DNA of 64,000 nucleotides, taken from the NCBI GenBank assembly GCA_021397845.1, contig CM038049.1, positions 103,632,877 through 103,696,876 on the forward strand, read 5' to 3'. The notes beneath the pieces are model-generated. The model was not told where the DNA came from and searched no databases. It was given only the letters and a program-made list of their open reading frames with translations. The position numbers were made by a program, and so were the translations under genes. The stretch's first letter is position 1. Every line of letters begins with the position of its first letter. Below are positions 21,492-34,006 of the stretch, one piece after another. Origin of the DNA: Areca catechu. Its lineage: Eukaryota; Streptophyta; Magnoliopsida; Arecales; Arecaceae.

Positions 21492-23849
21492 TGAAAGTAA
21501 AACAGATGCAGGTGGTTTGACAAGATCCTACACTAGGCATGCAAACATCTGCGGGAGCAGATAGGATTTTAAAACAATTTTTAAAATTCGCGCAGTGGGT
21601 ATCTGCTCCGCCAGAAACTAATCTAAGTCTAGTTGCATTTAGGCATGCGTAAACATATAAAATATTTATAAAATATTAAACAATTTAATCTATCCATGCA
21701 TGATTAAAAAATAAATTTTCCATACCGTTATTCTGCCTGGAATAATTCTGGAATAAACCTGGAATAGACTGGAATAACTGGAATAAAGTTATTCCAGTCG
21801 TCTTCCTCCTTGGGACCTTGTTTTTAGCTTGCAAAACGTCGTCGGAACACCACCTTCTAGACCTCCGTTTGCTCCCAAATTTGAGCAGCGGCTTCTTGGA
21901 CAAGTCTTCTTCGATTTTCCACCGATTTTTGCAATCAAATCTAAGCCAAAAAAATTAAATAAATCATCAAAGTCTGCTGCCAGATTTCTGCAGCAGAACT
22001 GATTAGCAGACTTTGGCCTTCGATTCGGAGCAGCTGGGGCGATCCCGGCTCGCGTGGTTTGCTCCTAGGAGTAGAGTGGTACTCCCTCTAGAGGGGAGAC
22101 ATGCCCGGGACTCTCGGATCCGCCTCCACGCACGGTGCTAGCCGCCGGAAGAGGGGTTCATGGTCACAGAAATTCTGCTACTGGGCAGAATTTGAGCACT
22201 TCAAAACAAGGGAATAATGCCTTGTAACTCTCCCTCATAAGCTCCTAAACCTAGCCCCAGATGCAAATAATAGTTCTCAAAATGGTGAACTCTCAACCTC
22301 TCAAAGAACACCCAAAGCACTCTCTCTTTAAGCCTCTCTCACGATGGCTAATAAAAATTCTCTTGTTGAAACTTTTTCCACACGAACAAGGGAGGGGTTT
22401 TGTTTATAAAAATTGCTGGGAGGGAGAGGGAGGTGGAGCGTTGTGAGGCCAAGAGACGGAAACAGCCCAATTAACAAACCATTAAGGGAGGGATTAAAGC
22501 CATTAAGGGAGGAGATTAAAGCCATTAAGGGAGGAGAAGGGAAGAGACGCTAGCCCAGCATGAAACAAAACGTCGTTTGGCCTTCAAATGCAAGAAAAAA
22601 CTTCTCCCAACGTAAATAACGTGTAAATGGTCCAAGAGAGAGGAAAAGCCACCGGTCCAATAAATAAAAACGGTCCAAAATATTTAAACCAAGTGGTTCA
22701 ATCTAATTTGAACCGGTTTAAAATTTGGTTCAAGGGAAAAATTGGTTCACAACCAATAGAAGGCCGAAACGAACTCCGAATCAGTTCAAAACTGATTCAG
22801 AAAAATCCTGGAGCAGTGCTGGTCAACCCAGAACATTTTCTGGTCGACACAGACAAGGGCAAGACGGGAAAAGAGTGCTAAAAAATACTGTGACCATAAA
22901 ACCGAGACGATTCCCAATCGTAATCGGTATTCGGATCAGAGAGTTATCCTCTGTGGCGTGTGACCTCATAGGTTCGAACCTAAACGGTAGCACTGGAATA
23001 ATTCCAGTACCAGCACAGGAAACCATCTAGCAATGGGTCCCGGCGTCCGGATAGGTCGAAGATGCGGGAGCAAACTATCGAACCTCTGGCATATGGTTAC
23101 CGTATAATTCATCCCTTTGACCTCTAATGCTCATGACGACTGAGATTGGGCTGCCAACCCAGACAGAGTCAGTCGACTACGTGTCTCAACCTTGCAAGCC
23201 TAGTGATTCTTCACTAGGACTACCCCGGCCGAGGATTTGCTAAATTGAGATACTGCGAGATATTCAATCCAAACTGTTTGGACAGGTCAATTCCATCTTG
23301 GTCCATCACTGCTCCACAAGTACTTGCCTGTACCCAGAATCCTTCCGTCACCGGATTAAAAATCTGGGTAGTCCGGCACCAAAGCATAGGGAGTTGCTTG
23401 CAAGCTACCATGATGACCTCAGGTCAGAGGGATACATATACCCATATCCAATCGTGAGTTTCCCTTTGGCAGAGAGGGGCTGCACGGAGTCACGTTCAAT
23501 GAGATACCACATATCCCACTTGTAGATCACATCAGTCTCACCACACTCATTTGGTCAAGAGGACAACCAAACAATGTGAACTGCAACAACCTATACTTGA
23601 TATATTGCCATTCAGTACAATATATCCTTTGGTTGTGAACTGGGTTTAAGGACCACTCGATACATCCTCTCTGTATCGAAGTCAGTGTAGTCCTAAGGAC
23701 TTCATCACATAGAAAGAGTTCATTTCAGGGAAATACAAAATGTGATGAGCTGCCTAAATTAATAATTTATTAATTCATAATATGAATACATTACTTAGCA
23801 CAACCGCCTACAACCCAGGCGATTGGCTTTTGGGACACAATTCCCAACA
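21492..23849 (-). repeat. Copia 5' LTR (right on the map)
   Basis: Canonical ends TG (21492) and CA (23849) on the plus strand. Highly similar to the left LTR throughout, which implies insertion much later than the outer elements. Confidence 0.92.
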
Positions 23850-23854
23850 ATTCC

Positions 23855-25262
23855 AGTCTTATTCCATCATCTTCCCGTGATTTTAAAAAATATTCAAAAC
23901 CCTAGTCCACCGCCCCTCCGGCCCTAGATCCAGGTCGCCTGACCCCCGGCCGCCCCTGATGGACTGCCACCGACGCTCACCGGAGAAGCCGCCGATGCTC
24001 ACCTACTGCCGCCATCCTGCCATCGGCTGCCCACCCGTCGCCCGCAGGCTCATGCCCGGCCGCTGGAGGGCCCCCGTTAGTGCCCTTGGGCCCCATGGTT
24101 GTGGGAAGCCCAAGCGGCACGACATGCGTACCGTGCCGCCCCTGCACCATCGTCCGCCTGCGTTGCCGCCCACCTGCACCGCCTCCCTCCTGCCGCCGCC
24201 TGCCACCGATCCACCGCTCGCAGGGCCGCCGGAGCCCTCGCTGGCGCCCAGGAGGTCTCCCATGGCCGTGAGGGACCAAACGACATGCCCAGTATGCCGT
24301 GCCATTTCCCCTGTGCCGCCACGCCTGGAGCTCGCCACCGGCGGTCCGCCGCTCGTCGTCCGCCGGCCTTGTCCGTTGTCCGCTTCCCAGACGTCGACCG
24401 TCCGTCGATGCTTGACGAAGATCATCTTTCCCTGTGCATGGCCACGATAGGATTTTGCACGGATTTCAGAGCAGCCCAATTTTCATAGCAGCATGCTTTC
24501 TGGAGCATATCATTAAGTCGACATGCTTCTCAGAGCAGATCAGCATCACTTTTGATGAAACATGAATTTTGATGTAATTTATTTTCCTTTTTTTAGTTTT
24601 CTTAGAGGCTAAGAAACTGAGGATTTTGGTTTTTCTATATAAAGGCCCCCTCTCCCCCTGAAATAATCAAAGAGATTTGATATAGATTTTTGGGTTTTCC
24701 ATTGGTTCCGATTCAGATTCTGGGCTGAGGCCCGTTTGCCTTCGTTCCCTGCTTTGTGCATTATGGGTTCGATGAGGGGTGTGAGGCATTCCCTGCTGTG
24801 TGGGTTCGGTGCGCACCCTAGTTATCCCATATCTCGTCTTCTTTATTCCCTCATGTCCTTTGAAAGTCATCCTAGCGTATCTATGTGAGAGACCTGCTAT
24901 GTGCATTATGGGTTCGGTGAGAGATCAGGGTAGCTGGTGCTATGATCCCCTGGGAGGGTAGTTGTGTACTGTGATCCCTCGGGAGGGTAGCTTTATGCTT
25001 TGACCCCTGACTTTCTATGTGCGTCTCCCTGTTAGAGTGAGTCCCAAAGCCATGAGTTCCAATTCCCAGTCTCCCATCTCCATACTTCCTGCGCCACCTC
25101 CACCAAGAAAACTGAAAACAAAAGAGATCAGCTATTTTAGGATTTTAGTTTCAGCCTCACCCTAGTCCCGGAAGGCTTCTTAGCCCTCCCACGGTACTAG
25201 TTTGTTAGGTGTCTTCCCCTTTTCCTAATAATCCTGGGTTACATCGATTCTGTCCCGCATCA
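23855..25262 (+). repeat. X right LTR, second piece
   Basis: Resumes after the ATTCC duplicate. GC-rich block at about 23900-24450, TATATAAA at 24636-24643, end GTCCCGCATCA at 25262. The P/R-rich frames at 23959-24488 are composition artefacts, the same as in the left LTR. Confidence 0.85.
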
Positions 25263-25267
25263 CTCGA

Positions 25268-26343
25268 GTTCAAATTTTTCAAAGAAAGAAGTTCGAGCCG
25301 ACCCAAGCTATCAAGAGCAGACTCGTCCAGAGTGATGTTTTGCACCCTGAGATAAAGAGCCGATTGCAATGAAGATTTGGCGACTCGACCTATTGACTCG
25401 AAGGATCCGAGCCGACTTGAGTGAATCCGAGCTGACTCGAACATCGTTTCCAAGTATCTAATGACTAGTTTCAGAATTTATTTTTGAATGCCAAAAAGTG
25501 CTCCAACAGTCACAAGTCACATCCCAATGGTCAAAAACATCTCTAACTACCTTGGAGTGATGGAAGACTTTATATTTGAAGGATTTGAATTTCCTTAAAC
25601 AAGAAGAAGAGAAGAGATAAGAGAGTTCTTAAAAATGGAAGAGAGAGCTTCATTGAATATTCTACCAGCTAACAACAAAAGAGCACAAGAGCATTCAAGC
25701 TAGACTTCAAGACTTCACCAACTCTGATTTGAAGTTTGAAGCAACTTTGGGAAGAAGCCACTGAAGCAATTAAAGCTTATTCAAATGTATTCAAGTGGAC
25801 TTCAATCAAGCTGCACCGGTAACTATCCGATAAATTGAGTTTGTCATTTTTGTTGCATTTCTTTCAATTCATTTTTGAATTGTTGGGTTATTGGTGAGCC
25901 TGGTTGAAAAACCAAATAGGTTCTTGGTGAGCCTTGATAGTAACCAAGTGTTAGGTTCTTGGTGATCCTGGTAAAACCAAGTTAGGTTTTTTTGATGAGC
26001 CTGTTAAAATCAAAGGGTGTTGGGTTTTCTTTGATGATCCCGTAAAACCAAAGTGTAGAGGTTTTGGATTGTGATCCTGTAAAACAATCTTACTATATTC
26101 GGGTGTGAATATAGTAGAAATCCCAAGTGGTATCTTGGATAGTGGACGTAGGAGCTGGGTTGCTCCGAACCACTATAAATTTGGTGTATTTGTGTTGTGC
26201 TTCTTTACTTCGTTTTAGCTTTTGCAATTTATAACTCTATCACAGCACCTAACACCTTCTAAGGGATTTGTAATTGCACATTACTTGCTTTAAATTTTTA
26301 AATTTTCAATTCACCCCTCTTTTGGGTAGCCACCTGGACAACA
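25268..26343 (+). repeat. S 5' LTR, second piece
   Basis: Continues the Sirevirus LTR after X. GAGCCGAC motifs continue at 25290-25440. The U5 part has repeated 'ttggtgagcctg..aaaacca' phrases of about 40 bp (25890-26090), and it ends CTGGACAACA at 26343. Confidence 0.88.
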
Positions 26344-26345
26344 AT

Positions 26346-26357
26346 TGGTATCAGAGC
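26346..26357 (+). promoter_or_regulatory. S primer binding site
   Basis: TGGTATCAGAGC, two bases after the LTR end. Confidence 0.9.
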
Positions 26358-26385
26358 AGTGTCTCTAATTATACTAGAGTAAAGA

Positions 26386-28240
26386 TTGATGGCTCATCCC
26401 ATGAGTGCATCTCTGACGGAAGGCCAGTCAACTAATAGACCTCCACTATTCACAGGCACAAATTATGCATATTGGAAAGCACGAATGAAAATCTATATTC
26501 AAGCTATTGATTTTCAATTATGGAAGGTCATTCATAAAGGGCCAAGTATCCCCATGATCAAAGTTGATGGCATGGCTTGTCCCTAAGCCTGAAGAGGACT
26601 GGGATGAGCACGATATAAAATTAGAGGAATTGAATGCCAAAGCAATGAACTTGCTTTACCGTGCTTTGGATTCAAACGAGTTTAATCGAATTTTCCTTTG
26701 CTCTTCAGCAAAGAAAATTTGGGGTAAACTTGAAATGACCCACGAAGGGACTTCACAAGTGAAAACATCAAATATAAATCTTTTAGTGCACAATTATGAA
26801 TTGTTTAAGATGGAGCCTAATGAAAGTATTTCTTCCACGTACACTAGATTTATAGATATTATTAACGATTTGAAAAGCCTTAGCAGGGTATACTCTAATG
26901 CTGATTTGGTACAGAAAGTTTTGAGATCACTTCCTGACAAATGGGATCCTAAAGTCACTGCCATCTAGGAAGCTAAAGATTTAAACATTCTATCAATGGA
27001 TGAATTAATGGGATATCTCATAACTTATGAATTAGCCATGCAGCATAGAATGGATGATGATCAGAAAAAGAAGAAAACAATTGCATTCAAGGCTGCATTA
27101 GAATCAAAGGATGATGAAGAAATGGAAGATGACTCCTCCTCCTTTGAAGACGATCTTGAAGATGAATACATTATAATGGTCATAAGGAGATTCAGAAAGT
27201 TTATGAGAAAGAAGAAAGACAGATATAACAAAAAATTTCATGAGCGAGGAGAGCATTCAAAATAAAAGGACAAGGACAAAGAAAAAGATAAGGAACAAGT
27301 CTCCACATGCTATGAATATAAGAAACCGGGGCACATTCGTCCGGACTGTCCACAACTAAAGAAATTTTTCAAAAAGAAAAAGAAGAAAGCGATGGTTGCC
27401 ACGTGGAGCGATAGTAAAGACTCCACTTCAACTGAAGAAGAAGAGACCACGAAAATAGCTAACCTATGTCTAATGGATCTCGAAGATAAGATAAATTCCC
27501 TTGACACACAAATCAAATTCACATTTGATGGGTTAAATTTTGCATTTCATGATCTTTTATCTAAATTTAAAACGGCAGGAGTAAAGATTGGATCATTAAA
27601 GCATATCAATGATTCTTTACTCAAAGAAAGAGAAGAAATTTCAGAAAAGAATTCTTTACTGCAAAAAGAGCTTCATATCTTTTTTGAAAGCTGAAAACAA
27701 TGAGCTTCATGACAAAAATAATATTCTATTGAAAGAAAACAATTAACTGAAAAAGGAGGTTGAAAAACTCAAGCCACTTGTTGAAAAATTAACTTTATCT
27801 TCTAACAAGCTTGAGTTAATTCTTAAAAATCAAAGAATTTCTGGTAATAAAGCTTGAATAGATTTTAATGCTTCAAATTCAAATTATATTTCAGCTACTA
27901 CTTTTGTGAAATAGAAGGATTTTGTTCCCAAGTTTACTTCTCACAAAACTTTTGTTACAAAAGGTTCTACTTCAATTTCAAAACCTGCCGAATATGTTCT
28001 TAAGAATTCAAATGCAAAACCTGCTATCTCTATATTTCATGCATCTAGAATTTCAAAGTATCGATCATTTCAAAATTCTAGAATAAAATGTTTTGTTTGT
28101 AAGGAACTAGGACATAAAGCTTTTAATTGCAATATTATTAGAAATGTCTATAATGCATCAAGAAAAATTTGGATTCTCAAAGGAACCACCCCAGCTAACC
28201 TAAAAGGATCCAAGTTAGCTTGGGTACCTAAAAGAACTCC
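26386..28240 (+). pseudogene. Sirevirus gag
   Basis: Starts MMAHPMSASLTEGQS, then the conserved RPPLFTGTNYAYWKARM and IDFQLWKVI typical of plant copia Gag. A frameshift at about 26570 moves it to the frame KPEEDWDEHDIKLEELNAKA. An in-frame stop follows at 26966-26968 and another near 27263. The first zinc knuckle reads CYEYKKPGHIRPDC at about 27309, so the second Cys is Tyr. A coiled-coil-rich stretch follows (27460-27690, SLLKEREEISEKNSLLQKEL), then a second knuckle CFVCKELGHKAFNC near 28090. Two knuckles and a long coiled coil fit Sirevirus Gag, which is larger than in other copia elements. It is inactive. Confidence 0.85.
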
Positions 28241-31200
28241 GTGACTTTCTTGCAGGAATGTCTTGCAGCCCAGGAAATGAAGAAAAGATCTTATCTTGAT
28301 AGTGGCTGTTCAAGGCATATGACAGGTGACAAGGATCAGTTCATCACCCTGGAAATGAATGAAAATGGTATGGTTACTTTGGAGATAATGGCAAGAAAAA
28401 AATAATCAGAATTGGTAAGATCAAAATAACCTCCTGTACTTTTATTGAAAATGTATTGCTAGCAAATAAATTGAAGCATAATTTATTGAGTATTAGTCAA
28501 CAGTGTGATAAAGGTTTCAAAGTTATCTTTGAATCATCTTTGTGTGTAGTAACAAACTCTATTGATACTAGCAGTAAACTCATTGGACATAGACTTGGAA
28601 ATATTTATGTAGTAGATCTAAATGATCTTGCCATGACAAGTAGCTCCAATTTAGTTACAATGAATGCTAAGACCAAGGAGTCTTGCTTATTATGGCATAG
28701 AAGATTAGGTCATGCCAGCATGCATACTATTGCCAAGTTAATTTCCAAAAATCTTGTTAGAGGCATGCCTAAGTTTAAAGTTGATTTTGATCATGTATGT
28801 GATGCATGCCAAATGGGTAAACAAACTAGGGGGAGGTTTAAATCAAAAAATATGATTTCAAAACTAGACCTTTAGAACTACTTTACATGGACTTATTTGG
28901 ACCAATTAGGACCACAAGCCTAGGAGGTATGAAATATGTCCTTGTGATTGTAGATAATTTTTCTTGATTTACAAGGGTCTTGTTTATTGCTCACAAAGAT
29001 GAAACTTTCAAAATGTTTAGAAAATTTCATAAAAAGGTTTCAAATCAGAAAAATCTTTCAATAATTCTAATTAGAAGTGATCACGGCCATGAATTTGAAA
29101 ATCAATTTTTGATGATTATTGCACTGAAAATGGCATTGATCACAACTTCTCCGCTCCTAGAACACCACAACAAAATGGTGTTGTAGAGAGAAAAAATAGG
29201 ACTTTGGAAGAAATGGCTTGAACGATGTTGTGTGAAGGTAAACTTCCAAGGTACTTTTGGACAGAAGCGGTGAACACTAGTTGTTATATTTTAAACCGCA
29301 TTTTGATCTGTCATATTTTGAAGAAAACCCCCTATGAGAAATCCAATATCAATTATTTTCATGTGTTTGGATGCAAATGCTTTGTGCTTAACAATGGTAA
29401 GGATAATCTAGGAAAATTTGATGCCAAATCTAATGAAGCTATTTTCCTTGGTTATTCACTTCATAGCAAAGCATATAGGATTTTTAATAAAAGGACTCTT
29501 ACTGTTGAAGAGTCAGTGCATGTTATATATTATGAAACTAATCCTTCACCATCTAGAAAAGATGAGTATATTGACAATGATGCAGGCACCATTCAAAAGA
29601 AGATGGAAGACATGAATATTCAAGAAAGACCAATTGAAGAAGAAGAAGAAACGGTAAGTAAGGATCATCCCGATCTACCAACTGAATGGAGGTACGCTAC
29701 TTCCCATCCTAAAGAATTAATTATTGGTGATCCTTTTCAAGGTATTAGGACTAGGTCTGTACATAGGACTGCACACGATTACCTATCCTTTGTATCTCAA
29801 ACAGAGCCTCACACTTTAAAAGAAGTAGAAAATGACCCAAACTGGATGTTAACCAAGCATGAAGAACTAAAATAGTTTGAAAGAAATAAAATTTGAACAC
29901 TAGTTCATAGACCTAAAGACCATCCAATTATTGGAACCAAATAGGTCTATAGGAACAAGCTAGATGAGCAAAGGAATGTAATTAGAAATAAATCTAGATA
30001 GTGGCTAAGGGATATAGTCAAGAGGAAGGTATAGATTTTGATGAAACATATACACTTATAGCAAGACAAGAAGCCATTAGATTACTTCTTGCATTTGCTT
30101 GCTACATGAATTTCAAACTTTTTCAAATGGATGTGAAAAGTGCTTTTCTAAATGGATTTATTTCTAAACAAGTTTTTGTAGAACATCCACTAGGTTTTGA
30201 AAATCATGCTTTTCCAAATCATGTATTTAAATTGAACAAAGATTTATGTGGTTTGAAACAAGCCCCTAGAGCTTGGTATGATAGACTTACCACTTTCTTG
30301 ATTGAAAATGATTTTTCAAGAGAAAATGTTGATAAAACTCTTTTCATTAAAAAGAAAGATAATGATATTTTAGTTATACAAATTTATGTTGATGATATTA
30401 TCTTTGGTGCAACTAATGAAAGTTTTTGTGAAGAATTTGCTAAGCTAATGCAGGGATAATTTGAAATGAACCTAATGGGTGAACTTAACTACTTCCTTGG
30501 ACTTCAAGTTAAACAAACAAAGGAAGGAATCTTCATCAACCAAGCCTAATACACCAAGGAAATAATCAAGAAGTTTGGCATGGAGACAAGCAAACAAATG
30601 AGCAAACCCATGGGCCCATCTTGCAAATTGGACGAACATGAAAGTGGATCCAATGTTGATCAAAAATTATATAGAGGTATGATTGGATCTTTATTATATT
30701 TAACTGCAAGTAGACTAGATATCTTGTATAGTGTATGTGTATGTGCTAGATTTCAATGTAATCCAAAAAAAACATATATGCTTGCTGTTAAAAGAATATT
30801 GAGATATTTAAAAGGTACAAGTAATCTAGCTCTTTGGTATTCAAAAAAATCATCTTTAAATTTAATTAGATTCTTTGATGCAAACTATGCTAGTTGTAAA
30901 GTTAATAGAAAAAGTACTAGTGGTACATGTCAATTTCTAGGATTGAATTTAATCTCATGGCACTGTAAGAAACAAAACTCGGTAGCACTATCTACTGTTG
31001 AGGCAGAGTATGTTATTGCAGGGAGTTGTTGTGCACAAGTGTTATAGATTAAACAATAACTAGAAGATTTTGGTGTTACACAATGCAAAATTTCTATTAA
31101 GTGTGATAACACAAGTGCTATAAATCTAACAAAAAATCCTATTCAACATTCTAGGATAAAGCACATAGAGATTAGACACCATTTTATTAGAGACCATGTT

Positions 31201-31318
31201 TTGAATGGTGACATCGAACTAGAATTTATCCCAAATAAAAAATAATTAGCTGACATCTTTACTAAGCCACTGATCAGGATAGATTTGAATTGCTTAGAGG
31301 AGAATTAGGGCTTGTGAT
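28241..31318 (+). pseudogene. Sirevirus pol: protease, integrase, RT, RNase H
   Basis: Protease: YLDSGCSRHMTG near 28295. GAG-pre-integrase/zinc finger: LLWHRRLGHASMHTIAKL...CDACQMGK (28690-28820). Integrase core is split by stops near 28875, 28965 and 29220; RSDHGHEFEN and ERKNRTLEEMA are visible. Integrase C-terminus and linker: 29225-29875. RT: FDETYTLIARQEAIRLLLAF, QMDVKSAFLNG, LCGLKQAPRAWYDRL and an intact IYVDDIIFGATN (about 30385-30420). A stop at 30457-30459 interrupts RT. RNase H: DANYASCKVNRKSTSGTC, ALSTVEAEYVIA, then HIEIRHHFIRDHV. At least ten stops in total. One frame is recognisable for most of the length, consistent with old age and not rearrangement. Confidence 0.9.
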
Positions 31319-31810
31319 CCTATCTATATTTAGTTAACCTAATTTCATTCAAAAATTAAGAAAAAATTATCTAGAAAACCTCCTATAATTATTAATGATT
31401 TCTTGAACAACTTTCCTTGAATTTTCAATTGTATCAATGTCAATTATGAAATCATTTGATTTTATATGGAAAGATTCTGTTCGAGTCGATTCGAGCAATT
31501 TTGCTCTGGTCAAGCTGGCTCGAATGTCTGAGTACCTACCTATTGATCTTGTCGAGCCGACTAGGTGTTTGCTTTGCCGATTCGGTGTTCTAATTATTCT
31601 AAGTTTGCGCTGGATGAGCCGACTCGGATGTTTCTAGGGTTGGGTGAGCCGACTCGAAGTCGGGAATCGCTATTTAGGTAGTTCTGATCTATCATTTTGA
31701 TGTACTTCACTCTCTTACTTTTACTTCTAACTCACTCCACTTCTCTCGAAAACTCTACCAAAACTTCCAAAAACACTCCCTAGAGCCTAGAATTCCTTAA
31801 TCCCTCTACA
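31319..31810 (+). other. Spacer between RNase H and the extra ORF, with GAGCCGAC motifs
   Basis: Non-coding. From 31480 to 31660 it holds several GAGTCGATTCGAG / GAGCCGACTCG-type motifs, the same family as in the LTRs of S. This may be a regulatory or splice-related zone for the downstream ORF. Confidence 0.6.
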
Positions 31811-33232
31811 ATGGCTTCTCGATGATCTGCAGAGAAGGTTCTTCAGATGTGTGAATCAAGTGTTCATAGTGAAGATGCAAAAGATAAAGGGAAAAGGAGG
31901 AAAAGATCTGCTCCAGCACTTCAAGATGAAGAAATTCCTTCTCCTCCTGAACAACGTGTCTTAATGGTCAACCGGCCTATCACTTGCGGAAGAAGGATCA
32001 ACTTTACATTCTTAGAAGAAATGGGAATGAAAATTAGATATTGGATAGAGACTCAAGGCTAGAAGCACTTCTACTCTTTGGACATATTAACCTACCCCTC
32101 ACTGGTATGGATATTTTATGAAAATATTGTTATCGAAGAATTTCATTTGGAATCCATTGTTAAGGGAAAGAAAATAATAGTGGATGAAGAGAAACTGGGT
32201 AGCTTAATGCAAATGCCAACTAACGGCGCCAATGAACTTCTTCTTCTAGACAAGGAACACATTTTAAAACTAATTTTGGAGAAAGAAGATGTAAGCACAA
32301 TCCAGCATGTACAAGCCAATCTACTATCGATGGAAATGAGGCTTCTAGACAATATGATTAGCAAAATATTTATCCCCAGAACTGGCCACTTTGATTGGGT
32401 CAGTGAGAAAGACAAGAGCTTTATGGGACACTTGATTGAGGAAAGACCTCTCAATCTTCCTTATATAAAGATGATCCAGATGATCGAAGCAGCAAGAAAG
32501 GTCAAAGCCCGTGTACCCTATGGTATGGTCTTTACTTTACTATTTGAAGAAGCTGGGGTTGACTTAACAAATGAAATAGGCAAGCCATTACACCACTTTG
32601 ATATCTAATCCTTCAATTCACTAAAAAAAATGGGTTACAAGTTACAAGAAGAAACATGGATAAAGAAGATGCCTAGTCAGGTTGCTGCTACTTTTTTTGA
32701 AAATGATGAAGGTGCTGCTGTTGAAGAAAGGACTGAAGATTCAATGATCACTCCATCTGACCTTAAGAAGTTAATATATCAGAAGACGGAAACTATCTCC
32801 AACTCTTTGACAAACCTCATGACCTCTGCAATTGATGAAATAAGAAACACAGTTAATGTAAGCTTGCAAAAAATGAAAACTGAACAAAAGCTTCACCAGC
32901 AAAAGATTGAAAAGGAAATGGAGGACTTTAAGAAAGAAATCAGAAGCATCCTACTGCAAGAAAGATTGAAAAGAATCAGTCACTGCTGAAGATGCTCCTG
33001 AACAGATCATCAAGGAGTCACTTGACACTCCTGCTTCTATTCATTCATCTGATCCACCTAAACCCAAACCTATTAAGACCAACAAAGAACCCAAAACCAA
33101 AAAGACTAAGATTCTTAGAACCCCTGTTAGAACTAAATTCAGGGATTTAAGGTTTAAACCCCTGAAAACTAAGACCTCTGATAAGGTTATAGAGGTAGGC
33201 TTCTCTTCTTCAACTGAGGAAGAAGAAGAATA
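31811..33232 (+). pseudogene. Env-position ORF of the Sirevirus: 'putative plant transposon protein' domain
   Basis: One frame from ATG 31811 to 32989 with stops after codon 4, at 32060-32062 and at 32606-32608, then a frameshift near 32965 to a frame ending in an acidic tail (SSSTEEEEE) at 33232; about 474 codons. Residues about 80-260 contain YPSLVWIFYENIV, MRLLDNMISKIFIPRTGHFD and RPLNLPYIKMIQMI, spacing typical of the plant transposon protein domain found after pol or near other elements. Residues about 300-390 are helical and coiled-coil-like, and the C-terminus is Lys/Pro-rich. I see no signal peptide or membrane segment, so 'envelope' describes only the position. Its function is unknown. 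Confidence 0.75.
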
Positions 33233-34006
33233 GTTTTGTAAGTCTTTTGGGTGAGTTCTAATTTTATTAAATGTTTTACATGTTATCTTTTACAATTGCA
33301 ATGTACTTTCTTTCTTATTTTGTATGCCAAAATTATCAATGAAATGAAAGTCTCTTTAGCAATTTCATTTGTTGTTATATGATATGGTACAACTGTGATA
33401 AAATTTTAATTAGAATTTCAAATTTGAGAATGTGAAATTATCTCAAACAAATATTAAAGACTTTCTCAATCTATTTTAAAATCTGAGCCTTATTTGAAAC
33501 TACCTTTTTGATTGATTGACAAAAAGGGGGAGAAATATGAAAAATGTGAGAAATGAAAAATGAAAAAAGAAAAATTGGAGAAATATGAAAAGAATGTATG
33601 AAATGGAAAATTAGTATATATGTTGAGCTTTCTACCAACTATTCTTAAAGTGCATAAAAAGAATGAAAAAGGGGGAGCACAAAATAATAGTATTGCTCAA
33701 ATTACTTTAAATTCTAGAGAAAGGAAGAGATTCTCTTGAATGAATTTTTGCTCTGATTGATATTCAAATTAATCTTAATGCTCTGATTACTATTGTCAAT
33801 TTTTAAGTCTCTGATACTCCATGTTTTATGAAGCATGAAAAGTTTAGCACTTTGATGATATACAATCATCTCTTGAGCTCTGATATTTTTTCTTTCTTAT
33901 TAGCTCTGATACATGTGAATACTTAACTTTCAAATATAGTTATACATGGAAAGTGTAAAAGAGTTTTTCATGCTCAATATTTTGTCATCATCAAAAAGGG
34001 AGAGAT
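33233..34006 (+). other. S 3' non-coding region with repeated purine tracts
   Basis: AT-rich, no gene. Purine tracts AAAAAGGGGGAGA at 33521-33534 and AAAAAGGGGGAGCA at 33666-33677 precede the terminal one (33993-34005, AAAAAGGGAGAGA), which sits in TTTGTCATCATC context directly before the 3' LTR. Multiple upstream purine tracts are a known Sirevirus trait. Confidence 0.8.

Larger units (their letters stand above)
13659..23849 (-). mobile_element. Complete Ty1/copia element (Tork/Angela-like), minus strand, 10191 bp
   Basis: LTRs of 2352 and 2358 bp start TGTTGGGAATTG on the minus strand. The perfect target duplication ATTCC is at 13654-13658 and 23850-23854. The primer site is at 21479-21490 and the purine tract at 16011-16022. 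Order on the minus strand: LTR, 1.5-kb leader, gag, PR, IN, RT, RH, LTR. The gag motif SLRSLLDNKKL plus a C-x2-C-x4-H-x4-C knuckle and the LTR start fit the Tork/Angela branch; the clade label is inference. A handful of stops, one frameshift and an altered catalytic motif make it inactive, but it is the best-preserved element here. Confidence 0.92.
11934..25262 (+). mobile_element. X: head-to-tail LTR pair without interior, itself interrupted
   Basis: Outer flanks CTCGA (11929-11933 and 25263-25267) are a perfect target duplication. The intact target is visible in the S 3' LTR at about 34676-34690. The left LTR runs 11934-13527 and the right LTR 13528-25262 with a copia element inside. The left LTR lacks the last roughly 12 bases (TGTCCCGCATCA) and runs straight into the start of the right LTR (TGGGGATCC), so no primer site or purine tract remains. 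Either an interior deletion or integration of an LTR-LTR molecule would explain it. Confidence 0.8.

Noticed and set aside
33521..33677. Purine tracts as possible extra LTR starts
   Set aside because: No LTR sequence follows them; known multiple purine tracts of Sireviruses explain them.
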